The notes: generated by a model from the sequence alone, not told the origin. A DNA stretch of 64,000 nucleotides from Corallococcus sp. EGB (GCF_019968905.1 NZ_CP079946.1:992001-1056000); one strand, 5' to 3'. Numbered from the stretch's first letter, positions 27,601-36,620 are shown. Program-made: numbers and translations.

Positions 27601-30600
27601 GTGGGAGTACGCGCTCGACCTCTTCGAGCCATGGATGATCCACCAGCTGGGCCAGCACTTCGTGACGCTGCTGCGCGAGGCCGCGCACGACCCGGACCGG
27701 CTGGTCGCGACGCTGCCGCTCCTCTCGGAGGCGGAGCAGACGCAGGTGCTCGCCTGGGCGCACGGACCCATGGAAGACGTGCCGCACGCGGACTGTCTGC
27801 ACCATCCGTTCGAAGCGCAGGTGAAGCGCACCCCGGATGCGCCGGCCCTCGTCTTCCAGGGGCGGGCCTTGAGCTACCGGGCGCTGAACGTGGAGGCGAA
27901 CCGGCTGGCCCATCACCTCGTGGCCCGGGGCATCGGGCCGGGTGACTTCGTGGGTGTGTGTGTCGAGCGCTCCTTCGAATTGATCATCGCCCTGCTGGCG
28001 ACGCTGAAGGCGGGCGCGGCCTACGTGCCGCTGGATCCCGCGTATCCCAGGGCGCGGCGGGAGTTCACGGCGCGGGATGCGAAGCTCAAGCTCATTCTCG
28101 CGCAGGCGGCGACGTTCGCGCTCGTGGACGGTGTGGACGTCCCGGTGGTCGCGCTGGAGCAGGTGCGCGGCGGCTCAGAGGACAATCCCCGAGTCCACGT
28201 CACCGGGGATGACCTCGCGTATGTCATCTACACGTCCGGTTCGACGGGACAGCCCAAGGGCGTGTGCATCCGGCACCGGAGCGCGGTGCACCTGTCCCAG
28301 ACCGTGGTCTCGCGGTTCGGCTTCGCGCCGGGCCAGCGCGTGGCGCAGTGTGCCCGGTTCGGCTTCGACTTCTCCGTCGCGGAGATCTTCCCGACGCTCT
28401 CCTCCGGCGCCACGCTGTACCTGCTGAGGCAGTCGGACATTGCCGCCGGTGAGGAGCTGGCGGACTTCCTGCAGACCCAGCGCATCCACACCGCGATGTT
28501 CACGCCGTCGGCGTTGGGCTCCATGACGTGGCGGGCGCTTCCGGACCTGAAGACGCTCGCGATTGGTGGTGAGGAGCTGCCCGCGCGACTCGTGGACACG
28601 TGGGCTCCTGGACGTCGCTTCATCCAGGTCTATGGCCCCACTGAAGCCACGGTCTTCACGACGGCGGGGGACTGCGTGGCTGGAGAGGGCCCATACCCTA
28701 TCGGCACGCCCCTCCCCGGTTACGAGGTCTACCTCCTGGATGAAACCCTGACGCCCGTCCCCGTGGGCGTGCGAGGCGCGCTCTACATCGGGGGCGAGGG
28801 GCTGGCGCACGGCTACCTGAACCGCCCGGAGCTCAGCGCGGAGCGGTTCATCCCCCATCCCTTCAGCGCGGAGCCGGGAGCGCGCCTCTACAAGAGCGGC
28901 GACATCGGCAGCCACCGCCCGGACGGCGGCATCGACTTCCATGGGCGGTCGGATCGCCAGCTCAAGCTGCGAGGCTTCCGCATCGAGCCAGGTGAAATCG
29001 AGGCCGTGCTGCGCAAACACCCCGATGTCCGGGACGCCGTGGTGGAGCCCCGGCTGCTCGCGGGAGAGCGGCACCTCGTGGGCTACGTGATTCCACGGGA
29101 TGCCGCCGGGGCGGCGCGGCTCCAGACGCCCGCGTTCAAGGACGCGCTGGCTGAGGCGCTTCCCCCGCACATGGTGCCCCGCGAACTGGTGCTGGTGGAG
29201 GCGTTCCCGCTGGGGCCCACGGGGAAGCTCGACCGCGATGCGCTGCCGATGCCTTCGGTCAGGACCGCGACCGCTCCTGTCTCCACGGAGCGCGAGGAGG
29301 CGCTGGAGCGCATCTGGTGCCGGATTCTCGGCGTGGAACGCATCGGCAGGCAGGAGGGCTTCTTCGACGCGGGCGGGAACTCGCTGCTGCTCGCGCGGGT
29401 CCAGTCCGCGCTGGCCCTGGAGCTGGGCATCCGCGTGAGCATGGCCACGCTGTTCCAGTTCCCGACGCTCGAATCCCTGGCGAGGCACCTGGACGCGGAC
29501 GCCAGCGCGCCACCGGAGACGCCGGAGCCCACTCCTCGTCCCGTGCGGTCCTCGGAGCCCATCGCCATCATCGGCACGGCCGGCCGGTTCCCGGGGGCTC
29601 CCAGCGTCGATGCGCTGTGGACGCTGCTGGTGGAGGGCCGCGAGGGCCTGTCCCGCTTCAGCCGCGAGGCGTTGCTCGCCGCGGGCGAGGATCCCCAGCT
29701 CCTGGAGAATCCCTCCTATGTCCGCGCCTCGGGACTGCTGGAGGACGTCGAGTCCTTCGACGCCGCCTTCTTCGGCTACAGCCCGCTGGACGCGCGGCTG
29801 ATGGATCCGCAGCTCCGCCTGTTCCTGGAGTGTGCCTGGGAGGCGCTCGAGGCGGCGGGCTACGACCCGAAGCGGTTGCCCGGCAAGGCGGGGCTGTTCG
29901 CGGGCTCGGGAGTGCCTCGCTACTGGTTGGATCAGGTGCTGCCGCGCTTCCGGTCGCTGTCCGTGGCCTCGGATGCGTACCGGTCCATCCTGGGCAATCC
30001 GTGGCAGTTCCTCGCCACGGCGACGGCGTATCAACTGGGCCTGCGTGGTCCCGCCCTCACGGTGCAGACGGCCTGCTCCACGTCCCTGGTGGCCGTGCAC
30101 CTGGCCTGCCAGAGCCTGCGGGCCGGTGAGTCCGACGTGGCGCTGGCGGGGGGCATCTCGCTCTTCGCGTCGGGCCCCTCCGGCTATCTCCACGAGGCCG
30201 GCGGCATCACGTCTCCGGACGGACACTGCCGTCCCTTCGACGCGAAGGGGCAGGGGACGGTGCCCTCCAGCGGCGTGGGCATCGTGGTGCTCAAGCGCCT
30301 GGAAGACGCGCTGCGGGATGGAGACACCATCCATGCCGTCATCCGGGGCTCGGCCATCAACAACGATGGAAACGCCAAGGTCGGCTTCACCGCGCCGGGC
30401 GTGGAGGGACAGCGCGACGTCATCGTGCGAGCCCACGCCGACGCGGGCGTGGCCCCGAATGACATCACCTACGTCGAAGCGCACGGCACCGCGACGCCGC
30501 TGGGGGATCCGCTGGAGGTCCAGGCGCTGCGGCTCGCCTTCGGAGCGCGTGAGGCCTCCGCGCCCGCCGTTGTCCTGGGCGCGCTCAAGAGCAACGTGGG

Positions 30601-33259
30601 GCATCTGGACTCGGCGGCCGGGGTTGCGGGGTTGATCAAGACGACGCTGGCGCTGGAGCACCGCTTCCTCCCGGGCACCGTCCACTTCGAGCAGCCCCAT
30701 CCGGAAGCAGGCCTGGAGCGCTCGCCGTTCGTCGTGAGCCGGGAGGGACGGCCCTGGTCCGTGCCCGAAGGCTTCTCGCGCGTCGCGGGAGTCAGCGCGT
30801 TTGGCATTGGGGGGACCAACGCGCACGTCGTCCTGGAAGAGGCGCATCTCACGCCCCCCGCCGCCGTGAGCCCTGCGGTGGAGGTGCTGGTGCTCTCCGC
30901 GCGCAGCGGGGCGGCATTGGAGGCGGCGTCGCGGCGGCTCGCGGATCATCTGGAGCGGCATCCCGAGCAGCCGCTGGCGGACGTCGCGTACACACTGCAA
31001 GAGGGACGGACCGCGTTCGGCCACCGGCGCGCCATGGCTTGCGAGACATCGACGGAGGCCATCGCGAAGCTCCGGCGGAGCAGCTCCGCGCAGGTCGTCG
31101 CATCGCCCCCTCCTGAAGTGTGCTTCCTGTTCCCGGGGACGGGCACGCAGGAGCCGGGCATGGGCGCGACGTGGTACCGGCGCGCTCCGGCGTATCGCGA
31201 AGCCTTCGATGCGTGCGCCGCGCTCTTCGGCTCGGAAGTGGAGTTCGAGCTTCGCGCCGCGCTGCTCACGAATGCGCGCGGGCCGCGGTCAGAGGAGGCG
31301 CTGCGGATGCCCTCCCTGGGCATGGCCGCCATCTTCACGACGGAGTACGCGCTGGCGCGGCTCCTGGGCGCCTGGGGCATCCACCCGACGAGCCTCCTGG
31401 GTCACAGCCTGGGCGAGTACGCCGCGGCCTGTCTCTCCGGCGTCCTGTCGCTGGAGCAGGCCGTGTCCCTGGTCGCGCTGCGCGGCCGTCTCTGCGATGC
31501 CCTGCCTCCGTCCGGCATGCTGGCCGTGCCCCTGTCAGAGGGGGTGCTCACGCAGGAGCTGCCACCTGGATTGTCCCTGGCCGCGGTCAACGGGCCGGTT
31601 CAGTGCGTGGTGTCCGGGACGCTGGAGGCATTGGAGGACTTCGCGGCGCGGCTGCAAGAAAAGGGCGTCAGGGCGAAGCGGCTGCCGAACGCGGTCGGGT
31701 TCCACTCCGCGCTCGTGGAGCCCGTGATGCAACCGCTCACGGACCTGGCCCGGTCGATGCGGCCGAAGACCCCGACGATTCCCCTCGTCTCCAACGTCAC
31801 GGGCACCTGGCTGACGGCGGACGATGCGCGCGATCCCTCGTATTGGGCCCGCCATCTGCGGCACGTGGTCCGGTTCTCCTCGGGTCTGGAGCTGCAGATG
31901 GAGGACCGTGAGCGGATCTTCGTGGAGGTGGGGCCGGGACGGACGCTCTCCACGCTGGCGCTGCTGAATCCCCGGGCGGGACGTGAGCGGCTCGTGCTGC
32001 CCACGCTCGGCGTGCCCGAGGGACGACGTCACCCGCCGGAGAGCGATGAACAAGCGCTGCTCCACGCCGTGGGACAGCTCTGGTCCGCGGGCCTCCCCGT
32101 GGACTGGAGCGCGGTGCGCGGGAGCGGTCCCCGCAGGCGGGTCGTGCTGCCGACGTATCCCTTCGAGCGCAAGCGCTACACGCTGGCGGAGAAGACGCCA
32201 CGGCGCCCCACGCCCGAAGTCACGCATGCGGCCCGGCCGCTCCGCCACGAAGAGGTGTGGGCCTCCATGGAGGCGCTCTGGAAGGAGCTGCTCGGCGTGG
32301 ACACGCTGACGCCGGACAGCCACTTCTTCGAACTGGGAGGCACCTCGCTCCTCGTCGTGCAGCTCAACCGCGAGCTCAAGTCGCGGCTGGAGGTCACCCT
32401 GTCGCTGCACGCGGTGCTGGAACACCCGACGCTGGGCGCGTGGGTGCGCGCGGTCCAGGATGAGCTGGAACGAACGGGGAGGCCGCTCCTCAAGGAGTCT
32501 CCGCTCCGCATGGAGCTCCAGGCGGGCCGGCATGGACGGGCGCGCCTCTTCCTGGTGCAGCCCATCGGGGGCACCGTCTACACGTACCTGCCGCTGGCGA
32601 AGCAGCTGGGCGCGGACACGCCTGTCCACGCGTTCCGTGCATATGGGCTGGAGCCCGGCGAGGCGCCCTATCGAGACGTGCCCACGATGGCGCGCGCCTA
32701 CGTGGACGAACTGCTCGCCTTTCAGCCGCGGGGACCCTACTGGCTGGGTGGCCACTCCTCGGGTGGCGTCATCGCCTACGAGATGGCGGCGAAGCTGTTG
32801 GAGCGGGGCCACTCCGTGGCGGGCGTCTTCCAGATCGACACGGTGACGGTGGACGACTCGCGCAGGCTGGGCATCCGGAGCATGGGAGACGTGCTCCAGC
32901 TCATCCGTGCGTTCCAGGAGATCTCCCCCCGCGCGGCGGAGGGGCTGCGGACGGCGATGGAGGACGACACGCGGCTGCGCGACGTGGTGCTCGCGACCAA
33001 CGAGGCCATCGCCGCGTATGCGCCAGGGCGTCATGCGGTGCCGCTCGTGTACCTCCGGGCCACGGAGCGGGACGCGGTGCTGGATTCGCACGCGGAGGAG
33101 GGGTGGAGGGCGCTGACGACCGCTTCGTTCCAGGCCCACGACGTGCGCGGCAACCACTTCACCATCATGGAGGAGCCCCAGGTGACGGCGGTGGCGCGCA
33201 TCATCCGGGACAAGCTGACGTCGGGAAGCGAAGGGGACGACGAGCGCGGCGCGGGATGA
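24611..33259 (+). CDS. Hybrid NRPS-PKS megasynthase (A-T-C-A-T-KS-AT-ACP-TE)
   Basis: The 2882-residue protein has domains in this order: adenylation 1 (LYTSGSTGRPKG near 156, NSYGPTECT), carrier 1 (SGGDSLLAIRF near 546), condensation (MHHLIVDG near 739), adenylation 2 (IYTSGSTGQPKG near 1204, QVYGPTEAT), carrier 2 (AGGNSLLLARV near 1586), ketosynthase (TACSTSLVAVH near 1820, VEAHGTATPLGDP, KSNVGHLDSAAG), acyltransferase (LLGHSLGEYAAA near 2263, FHSALVEP, malonyl-type by motif), acyl carrier (ELGGTSLLVVQL near 2575) and thioesterase (LGGHSSGGVIAYEM near 2713). All carrier serines and catalytic residues are present. It should couple two amino acids, add one malonyl unit and leave the keto group unreduced, since no KR, DH, ER or MT is visible. 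No phosphopantetheinyl transferase or tailoring gene is in the window. An in-frame stop lies three codons before the ATG. Confidence 0.95.
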   Translation: MNPISADLPLDIATRFEAHARDAPGAVALHFEGGVLRYDALNRHANRLARRLRACGVVLDQPVGILADRTPEMLVGLLGILKAGGAYLPLDPSHPPERLAAMMEDAGVRVLVGRREAVQGLRFQGHIVEPPAREEPPEALDAVNVKGGAGPDSLAYVLYTSGSTGRPKGVCIPHRGVARLVLDAGFMGFRRQDRVLQAASLAFDASTLEIWGALLNGATLCLVSRETLLSPPLLAEKLRRDAISVAVLSTSLFHQLASAIPDAFGGLRVLMVGGDVLDPKWVARVMAHGKPQRLLNSYGPTECTTSATAYELHVPPAPGTSIPIGGPLAKLQLYVLDDEGTPLPVGEVGELYLGGEGLARGYLNRPGLTGERFLPDPFGGVPGARMYRTGDRVRWREDGNLEFLGRADHQVKIRGARVELAEIENVLRAHPHVADAVVRVHEVSSGDKRLVAYVSRRGEAALTDAELRAYLGSKLPDFMHPHAVMVMDRMPLNSSGKVDRSRLPAPRFGSEAGEVPRTPLEEEIARVWSDVLGTRHAGTQDRFMESGGDSLLAIRFIERLEQSLSVRLPVRTLFDSPSIAELARWVEAARRTDRSRVLPPIVPVDRTQPLPLSDSQRQLWLLEQMAPRRAVYNEPFTLYLPGDLQPDALERAFRSLIARHEVLRTTFGATPEGPFQRVQPDMPFHLRRVDLRSVSGSMRSAKALQLATQEAREPFDLEHGPLLRATWMRLSATESRLALVMHHLIVDGFTMEAFLQELHRFYLAEEPSLPPLPLQYGDAAVWQQGRSYREAIAPELDWWKQTLAGAPHLELPTQHVRPPVPSFRGAKHVVRIPGDLLEAVKALGRGEDATLFMTMLAAFFALLHRYSGAEDLVVGGAFSGRGREESRTITGHFVNLLPLRLRFTEGLTVWGLVARVRQVCLEALEHQEAPLLRIVEAVNPLRIPGANPLFQVSCTLEPRIAVPESDWRVEPHDVDTGTSKLDLSIELDERPDGMSVRWEYALDLFEPWMIHQLGQHFVTLLREAAHDPDRLVATLPLLSEAEQTQVLAWAHGPMEDVPHADCLHHPFEAQVKRTPDAPALVFQGRALSYRALNVEANRLAHHLVARGIGPGDFVGVCVERSFELIIALLATLKAGAAYVPLDPAYPRARREFTARDAKLKLILAQAATFALVDGVDVPVVALEQVRGGSEDNPRVHVTGDDLAYVIYTSGSTGQPKGVCIRHRSAVHLSQTVVSRFGFAPGQRVAQCARFGFDFSVAEIFPTLSSGATLYLLRQSDIAAGEELADFLQTQRIHTAMFTPSALGSMTWRALPDLKTLAIGGEELPARLVDTWAPGRRFIQVYGPTEATVFTTAGDCVAGEGPYPIGTPLPGYEVYLLDETLTPVPVGVRGALYIGGEGLAHGYLNRPELSAERFIPHPFSAEPGARLYKSGDIGSHRPDGGIDFHGRSDRQLKLRGFRIEPGEIEAVLRKHPDVRDAVVEPRLLAGERHLVGYVIPRDAAGAARLQTPAFKDALAEALPPHMVPRELVLVEAFPLGPTGKLDRDALPMPSVRTATAPVSTEREEALERIWCRILGVERIGRQEGFFDAGGNSLLLARVQSALALELGIRVSMATLFQFPTLESLARHLDADASAPPETPEPTPRPVRSSEPIAIIGTAGRFPGAPSVDALWTLLVEGREGLSRFSREALLAAGEDPQLLENPSYVRASGLLEDVESFDAAFFGYSPLDARLMDPQLRLFLECAWEALEAAGYDPKRLPGKAGLFAGSGVPRYWLDQVLPRFRSLSVASDAYRSILGNPWQFLATATAYQLGLRGPALTVQTACSTSLVAVHLACQSLRAGESDVALAGGISLFASGPSGYLHEAGGITSPDGHCRPFDAKGQGTVPSSGVGIVVLKRLEDALRDGDTIHAVIRGSAINNDGNAKVGFTAPGVEGQRDVIVRAHADAGVAPNDITYVEAHGTATPLGDPLEVQALRLAFGAREASAPAVVLGALKSNVGHLDSAAGVAGLIKTTLALEHRFLPGTVHFEQPHPEAGLERSPFVVSREGRPWSVPEGFSRVAGVSAFGIGGTNAHVVLEEAHLTPPAAVSPAVEVLVLSARSGAALEAASRRLADHLERHPEQPLADVAYTLQEGRTAFGHRRAMACETSTEAIAKLRRSSSAQVVASPPPEVCFLFPGTGTQEPGMGATWYRRAPAYREAFDACAALFGSEVEFELRAALLTNARGPRSEEALRMPSLGMAAIFTTEYALARLLGAWGIHPTSLLGHSLGEYAAACLSGVLSLEQAVSLVALRGRLCDALPPSGMLAVPLSEGVLTQELPPGLSLAAVNGPVQCVVSGTLEALEDFAARLQEKGVRAKRLPNAVGFHSALVEPVMQPLTDLARSMRPKTPTIPLVSNVTGTWLTADDARDPSYWARHLRHVVRFSSGLELQMEDRERIFVEVGPGRTLSTLALLNPRAGRERLVLPTLGVPEGRRHPPESDEQALLHAVGQLWSAGLPVDWSAVRGSGPRRRVVLPTYPFERKRYTLAEKTPRRPTPEVTHAARPLRHEEVWASMEALWKELLGVDTLTPDSHFFELGGTSLLVVQLNRELKSRLEVTLSLHAVLEHPTLGAWVRAVQDELERTGRPLLKESPLRMELQAGRHGRARLFLVQPIGGTVYTYLPLAKQLGADTPVHAFRAYGLEPGEAPYRDVPTMARAYVDELLAFQPRGPYWLGGHSSGGVIAYEMAAKLLERGHSVAGVFQIDTVTVDDSRRLGIRSMGDVLQLIRAFQEISPRAAEGLRTAMEDDTRLRDVVLATNEAIAAYAPGRHAVPLVYLRATERDAVLDSHAEEGWRALTTASFQAHDVRGNHFTIMEEPQVTAVARIIRDKLTSGSEGDDERGAG

Positions 33260-33267
33260 GCCCCTGT

Positions 33268-33501
33268 TCACCCCGGAGGAAGGGGCGACCGTCGCGGCGT
33301 GCCCAAGAGCTCCAGCGTGCGCAGCGCCACATCCGCCAGCGTGGAAGAGCACGGCATGCAGCCTCCGCCACAGCACGGAGGCCAGTCGCCCTCCGGGTCC
33401 CGCAGCAGCGGATACACGCAGGCCCGCAGGGACTGCGGCAGTCCCGCGTCGTCACACGCCTGACGCAGCGCTGCCTGCACGGTGGCATCCTTCACGTCCA
33501 T
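33268..33501 (-). CDS. Small Cys-rich conserved hypothetical protein
   Basis: The 77-residue protein starts MDVKDATVQAALRQ with AGGA about 11 bases upstream of the ATG at 33501. A helical N-terminal half ends in a cysteine cluster, PPCCGGGCMPCSS, with four Cys that could bind a metal or an Fe-S group, followed by a short helical tail (LADVALRTLELLG). It ends eight bases from the megasynthase stop, convergent to it. I recognise no family. It could be a small metal-binding or redox protein; whether it relates to the megasynthase is unknown. Confidence 0.6.
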   Translation of the reverse strand: MDVKDATVQAALRQACDDAGLPQSLRACVYPLLRDPEGDWPPCCGGGCMPCSSTLADVALRTLELLGTPRRSPLPPG

Positions 33502-33542
33502 CGCTTCCACTTCCTAACCGACACCCGGAACGAAGGCAGCCC

Positions 33543-34649
33543 ATGCGCACGGCATCGTCCACCCGGCGGCCTCCACGTCGCGTCCTCGCGGTGCTCCTGG
33601 CGGCCCTCACCTGCGGTTGCACGAGGGCCCACCTCACCACGCCACCGGATGATCCCACGGTGCGCCTCATGGATGCCTTGCGGGCGCACGCACGGACGCA
33701 CGCTCCCGTGTGCTCGCCGGACGTGGCGTTGCTCCGGCCCGGAGGCGGCATCGACCTGGAGCGCCTCCACGCCGCCGGCCACCCCGTCGTCGTCTGGACC
33801 GTGAACGACCTGCCTACGATGCGGGCCCTGCTCCAGCGCGGCGTGGACGGCATCATCAGCGACCGGCCGGACCTCCTCGCCCAGGCGGTGCGCGACTTCG
33901 ACGCCAACGGCGACGGCACTCCCGGCGACCTGCTGGACGCGGACGGCCTCATCGACCCGAAGCGCTTCGATGCGCAGGGCCACCGGGGCGCGCGCAACCT
34001 GCGGCCGGAGAACACGCTGCCCGCCTTCGAGGCCGCGCTCGACCACCGGATGACCACGCTGGAGCTGGACACCGTCCTCACCGCCGATGGCGTCCCCGTG
34101 CTCTCCCATGACCCGGACCTGTCCCCGGCGAAGTGCCGCCACGCGGATGGAAGCCCGCTGACCACCCCCGTCCCCGTCGCGACCCTCACCGTCGCGCAGC
34201 TCCAATCCGCCTACGTCTGCGACCGCCTCCTCCCGCATCGGCCGGAGCAGACGAACGACCACACCTGCTCGCCCGAGGCCGTCGCGTTCGCCGCGCGTAC
34301 GGGCCTGCCGGACCCCTACACCGTCCCCACCCTGCGTCAGCTGTTCGCCTTCGCCGCGGACCAGGCGGACGCCGCCCATGAAGCCCGCGACCCGCTCCGC
34401 GCCCGGAACGCCCGCCGTCTCCGTTTCAATGTGGAACTCAAACGGACGTCCGTGAAGACAGACATCGCCCCGGCGCATGGTGATGCGGTGGCCCGGGACA
34501 TCCAAGAGGCAGGGCTCGTCGGGAGGGTGGACGTGCAGTCCTTCGACCTGCGCGCCGTGCGCTCGGTGCAGGAGCGTCACCCTGAATCGCGCGCCGTCCT
34601 CCTCCTGGAGACCCGCCCCACCGAAGTGGATGTGAAGGCGGCCGAGTAA
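33543..34649 (+). CDS. GDPD-family lipoprotein with permuted motif order
   Basis: The 368-residue exported lipoprotein has a signal core followed by two candidate lipid Cys (24 and 26). It belongs to the glycerophosphodiester phosphodiesterase family, which releases glycerol-3-phosphate from lipid head groups. It has QGHRGARNLRPENTLPAFEA (His147), LELDTVLT (Glu174, Asp176), SHDPDL (His189), a later FNVELKR and VQSFD. The usual C-terminal family block, VVVWTVND plus GVDGIISDRPD, instead lies at residues 82-110, before the His box, joined by an Asp/Gly-rich linker. The C-terminus ends soon after VQSFD. This is the order expected of a circular permutation or of a fusion of partial copies. Metal and catalytic residues look complete, so activity is plausible. 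Confidence 0.8.
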   Translation: MRTASSTRRPPRRVLAVLLAALTCGCTRAHLTTPPDDPTVRLMDALRAHARTHAPVCSPDVALLRPGGGIDLERLHAAGHPVVVWTVNDLPTMRALLQRGVDGIISDRPDLLAQAVRDFDANGDGTPGDLLDADGLIDPKRFDAQGHRGARNLRPENTLPAFEAALDHRMTTLELDTVLTADGVPVLSHDPDLSPAKCRHADGSPLTTPVPVATLTVAQLQSAYVCDRLLPHRPEQTNDHTCSPEAVAFAARTGLPDPYTVPTLRQLFAFAADQADAAHEARDPLRARNARRLRFNVELKRTSVKTDIAPAHGDAVARDIQEAGLVGRVDVQSFDLRAVRSVQERHPESRAVLLLETRPTEVDVKAAE

Positions 34650-34779
34650 CCGGACGGTCCACTTCCCGCTCGGGAAATCAAGGAGTTAGTCAGTCGACGA
34701 AATCAGCTTGCGCAAAATCATTAGGGGCCTTACTAGACGCCCCGCTTTGGTTCCCCTGCGCCCCAAGAACGCCACGCCG

Positions 34780-35286
34780 ATGAAGCTCGTGCCCCGGTAC
34801 GAGCGGCTGAAGCAGATGGCCCAGCGGTTTCCCGCGCTCGACCCCAGCGCCATCGAGACGTGTCTGACGATGCTGCGGTTGTCCAATGAGCTGACGGAAG
34901 CCTACGAAGCGCACTTCGCCCGGCATGGCGTGTCACACGGGCGCTTCGTGGTGCTCGTGCAGCTCTTCGCCGCGGAGGACGCGGGCGAGACGCTGCGCCC
35001 CGCGGACCTCGCGGAGCTGGCGAGCTGCACCCGCGCGACCATCACGGGGCTCCTGGACACGCTGGAGAAGGACGGCCTCGTCTCCCGCGTGAACCACCCC
35101 GAGGACCGGCGCATGTACTCCGTGCACCTCACGCAGAAGGGCCGCGACTTCATCCTGGGCATGATGCCCGACCACTACCGCCGCATCGCCGCGCTCATGG
35201 CTCCCTTGAGCCTCGAGGAGCGGGACACCCTTCGCGCCCTGCTGGCCAAGGTGTCCTCCGGCATCCCCGCCCTGCGGGACCCCTGA
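34780..35286 (+). CDS. MarR family transcriptional regulator
   Basis: The 168-residue regulator starts MKLVPRYERLK. The winged-helix domain (about residues 40-140) has PADLAELASCTRATITGLLDTLEKDGLVSR, the recognition helix and wing, then HPEDRRMYSVHLTQKG, typical of MarR proteins. It directly precedes a HlyD-type adaptor and a 14-helix exporter on the same strand (45-base gap), the common marR-emrAB layout, so it most likely represses this efflux operon and its own gene and is released by a phenolic or drug-like ligand. The upstream 130 bases are AT-rich and hold the probable promoter. A longer frame back to 34708 lacks support. Confidence 0.9.
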   Translation: MKLVPRYERLKQMAQRFPALDPSAIETCLTMLRLSNELTEAYEAHFARHGVSHGRFVVLVQLFAAEDAGETLRPADLAELASCTRATITGLLDTLEKDGLVSRVNHPEDRRMYSVHLTQKGRDFILGMMPDHYRRIAALMAPLSLEERDTLRALLAKVSSGIPALRDP

Positions 35287-35330
35287 AGCCTTCCCACACC
35301 CCTTCTTCAACGCCGCATCGAGCAACAACC

Positions 35331-36614
35331 ATGACGACCCGTACCGCCTCTCCCCTGGAAGCGCCCGCTCCCTCCACCGACGCCCCCGCCGCCACGAAGC
35401 CCGCGAAGCGCTCCCGCGCGAAGCAGGTGCTGCCCGTCCTCGTGGGCGTGGCGGTGCTGGGCGCGGGCGCGCGCTACCTGCTCACCCACGGCCACGAGTC
35501 CACGGACGACGCCCAGGTCGAAGGCCGCATCGCCAACGTGGCGCCGCGCGTGGCCGGGCAGGTGGCCCGCGTGCTGGTGAAGGACAACCAGACCGTGAAG
35601 GCCGGCGACGTGCTGGTGGAGCTGGACCACGCGGACCTGGACGCCAAGCTGGAGGTCGCCCGCGCGGACGTGATGAGCGCGGAGGCCCAGCTGTCCAACG
35701 CCCAGGCGCAGCTCACCCTCACGGAGGCCAACGCGGGCGCCAACCTGCGCCAGGCCCGCGCCGGCGTCACCCAGGCCTCCAGCGGCATCAGCTCCTCCAA
35801 GGCCGCGCTGGACCAGGCCCGCGCGGACGTGACCGCGGCCGAGGCGCGCTTCAAGCTGGCGGAGACGGACCTGGGCCGCATCAAGCAGCTGCGCGAGCAG
35901 GGCGCGGTGGCCCAGGCGGACCTGGACGCGCGTCAGGCCTCGTATGATCAGGCCAAGGCCCTGTTGGACCAGTCCCGCGCGCGCCTCACCTCCACCGAGG
36001 CCGGCATCCAGAGCTCCTCCGGTGGCCTGGAGGCCGCGCAGGGCAAGCTGACCGCCGCGGAGACGGCGCCCGTGCAGGTGCAGGCCGCGCAGGCCGCGCT
36101 GAAGCTCGCCGAGGCCCGCCTCAAGCAGACGCATGGCGCGCTGACGCTCGCGGAGCTCGCGGTGTCCTACGCGCAGGTGCGCGCCCCGGTGGACGGCGTG
36201 GTCAGCCGCCGCACCGTGGAGGTGGGACAGATGGTGGGCCCGGAGCGCCCGCTGATGGCCATCGTTCCGCAGGACGACATCTGGGTGGTCGCCAACTTCA
36301 AGGAGGACCAGGTCGGTGAGATGCGCCCGGGCCAGCCGGTGGACGTGAAGGTGGACGCGTTCGGCAGCCACTCGTTCAAGGGCCACGTGGACAGCCTCGC
36401 GGGCGCCAGCGGCGCGCGCTTCGCCCTGCTGCCGCCGGACAACGCGTCCGGCAACTTCGTGAAGGTCGTGCAGCGCATCCCCGTGCTCATCCGCTTCGAC
36501 GGCGACCGCAAGGACCTGCCCATCAAGCCCGGCATGAGCGTCTACGTCACCGTGGACACCGGGGCCGAGCCCGCGCCGCAGCGGACCGCGGCCGTGGACA
36601 CCCGCAAGGAGTAA
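35331..36614 (+). CDS. HlyD/EmrA-type membrane fusion protein
   Basis: The 427-residue periplasmic adaptor is anchored by one membrane segment (about residues 32-50, LPVLVGVAVLGAGARYLL). After STDDAQVEG, the family hallmark, come the first half of a biotinyl-lipoyl domain (VAPRVAGQVARVLVKDNQTV), a long coiled coil (about residues 105-275, rich in Ala/Gln/Glu/Leu), and the second lipoyl half and barrel (VRAPVDGVVSRRTVEVGQMV). It joins an inner-membrane MFS pump to an outer-membrane channel. The pump gene follows six bases downstream. No TolC-like gene is next to it. Confidence 0.9.
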   Translation: MTTRTASPLEAPAPSTDAPAATKPAKRSRAKQVLPVLVGVAVLGAGARYLLTHGHESTDDAQVEGRIANVAPRVAGQVARVLVKDNQTVKAGDVLVELDHADLDAKLEVARADVMSAEAQLSNAQAQLTLTEANAGANLRQARAGVTQASSGISSSKAALDQARADVTAAEARFKLAETDLGRIKQLREQGAVAQADLDARQASYDQAKALLDQSRARLTSTEAGIQSSSGGLEAAQGKLTAAETAPVQVQAAQAALKLAEARLKQTHGALTLAELAVSYAQVRAPVDGVVSRRTVEVGQMVGPERPLMAIVPQDDIWVVANFKEDQVGEMRPGQPVDVKVDAFGSHSFKGHVDSLAGASGARFALLPPDNASGNFVKVVQRIPVLIRFDGDRKDLPIKPGMSVYVTVDTGAEPAPQRTAAVDTRKE

Positions 36615-36620
36615 CCCACC

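Noticed and set aside
28175..31024. 949-codon open frame antisense to the megasynthase
   Set aside because: It overlaps highly conserved NRPS/PKS motifs on the other strand and has no recognisable domain or ribosome site.
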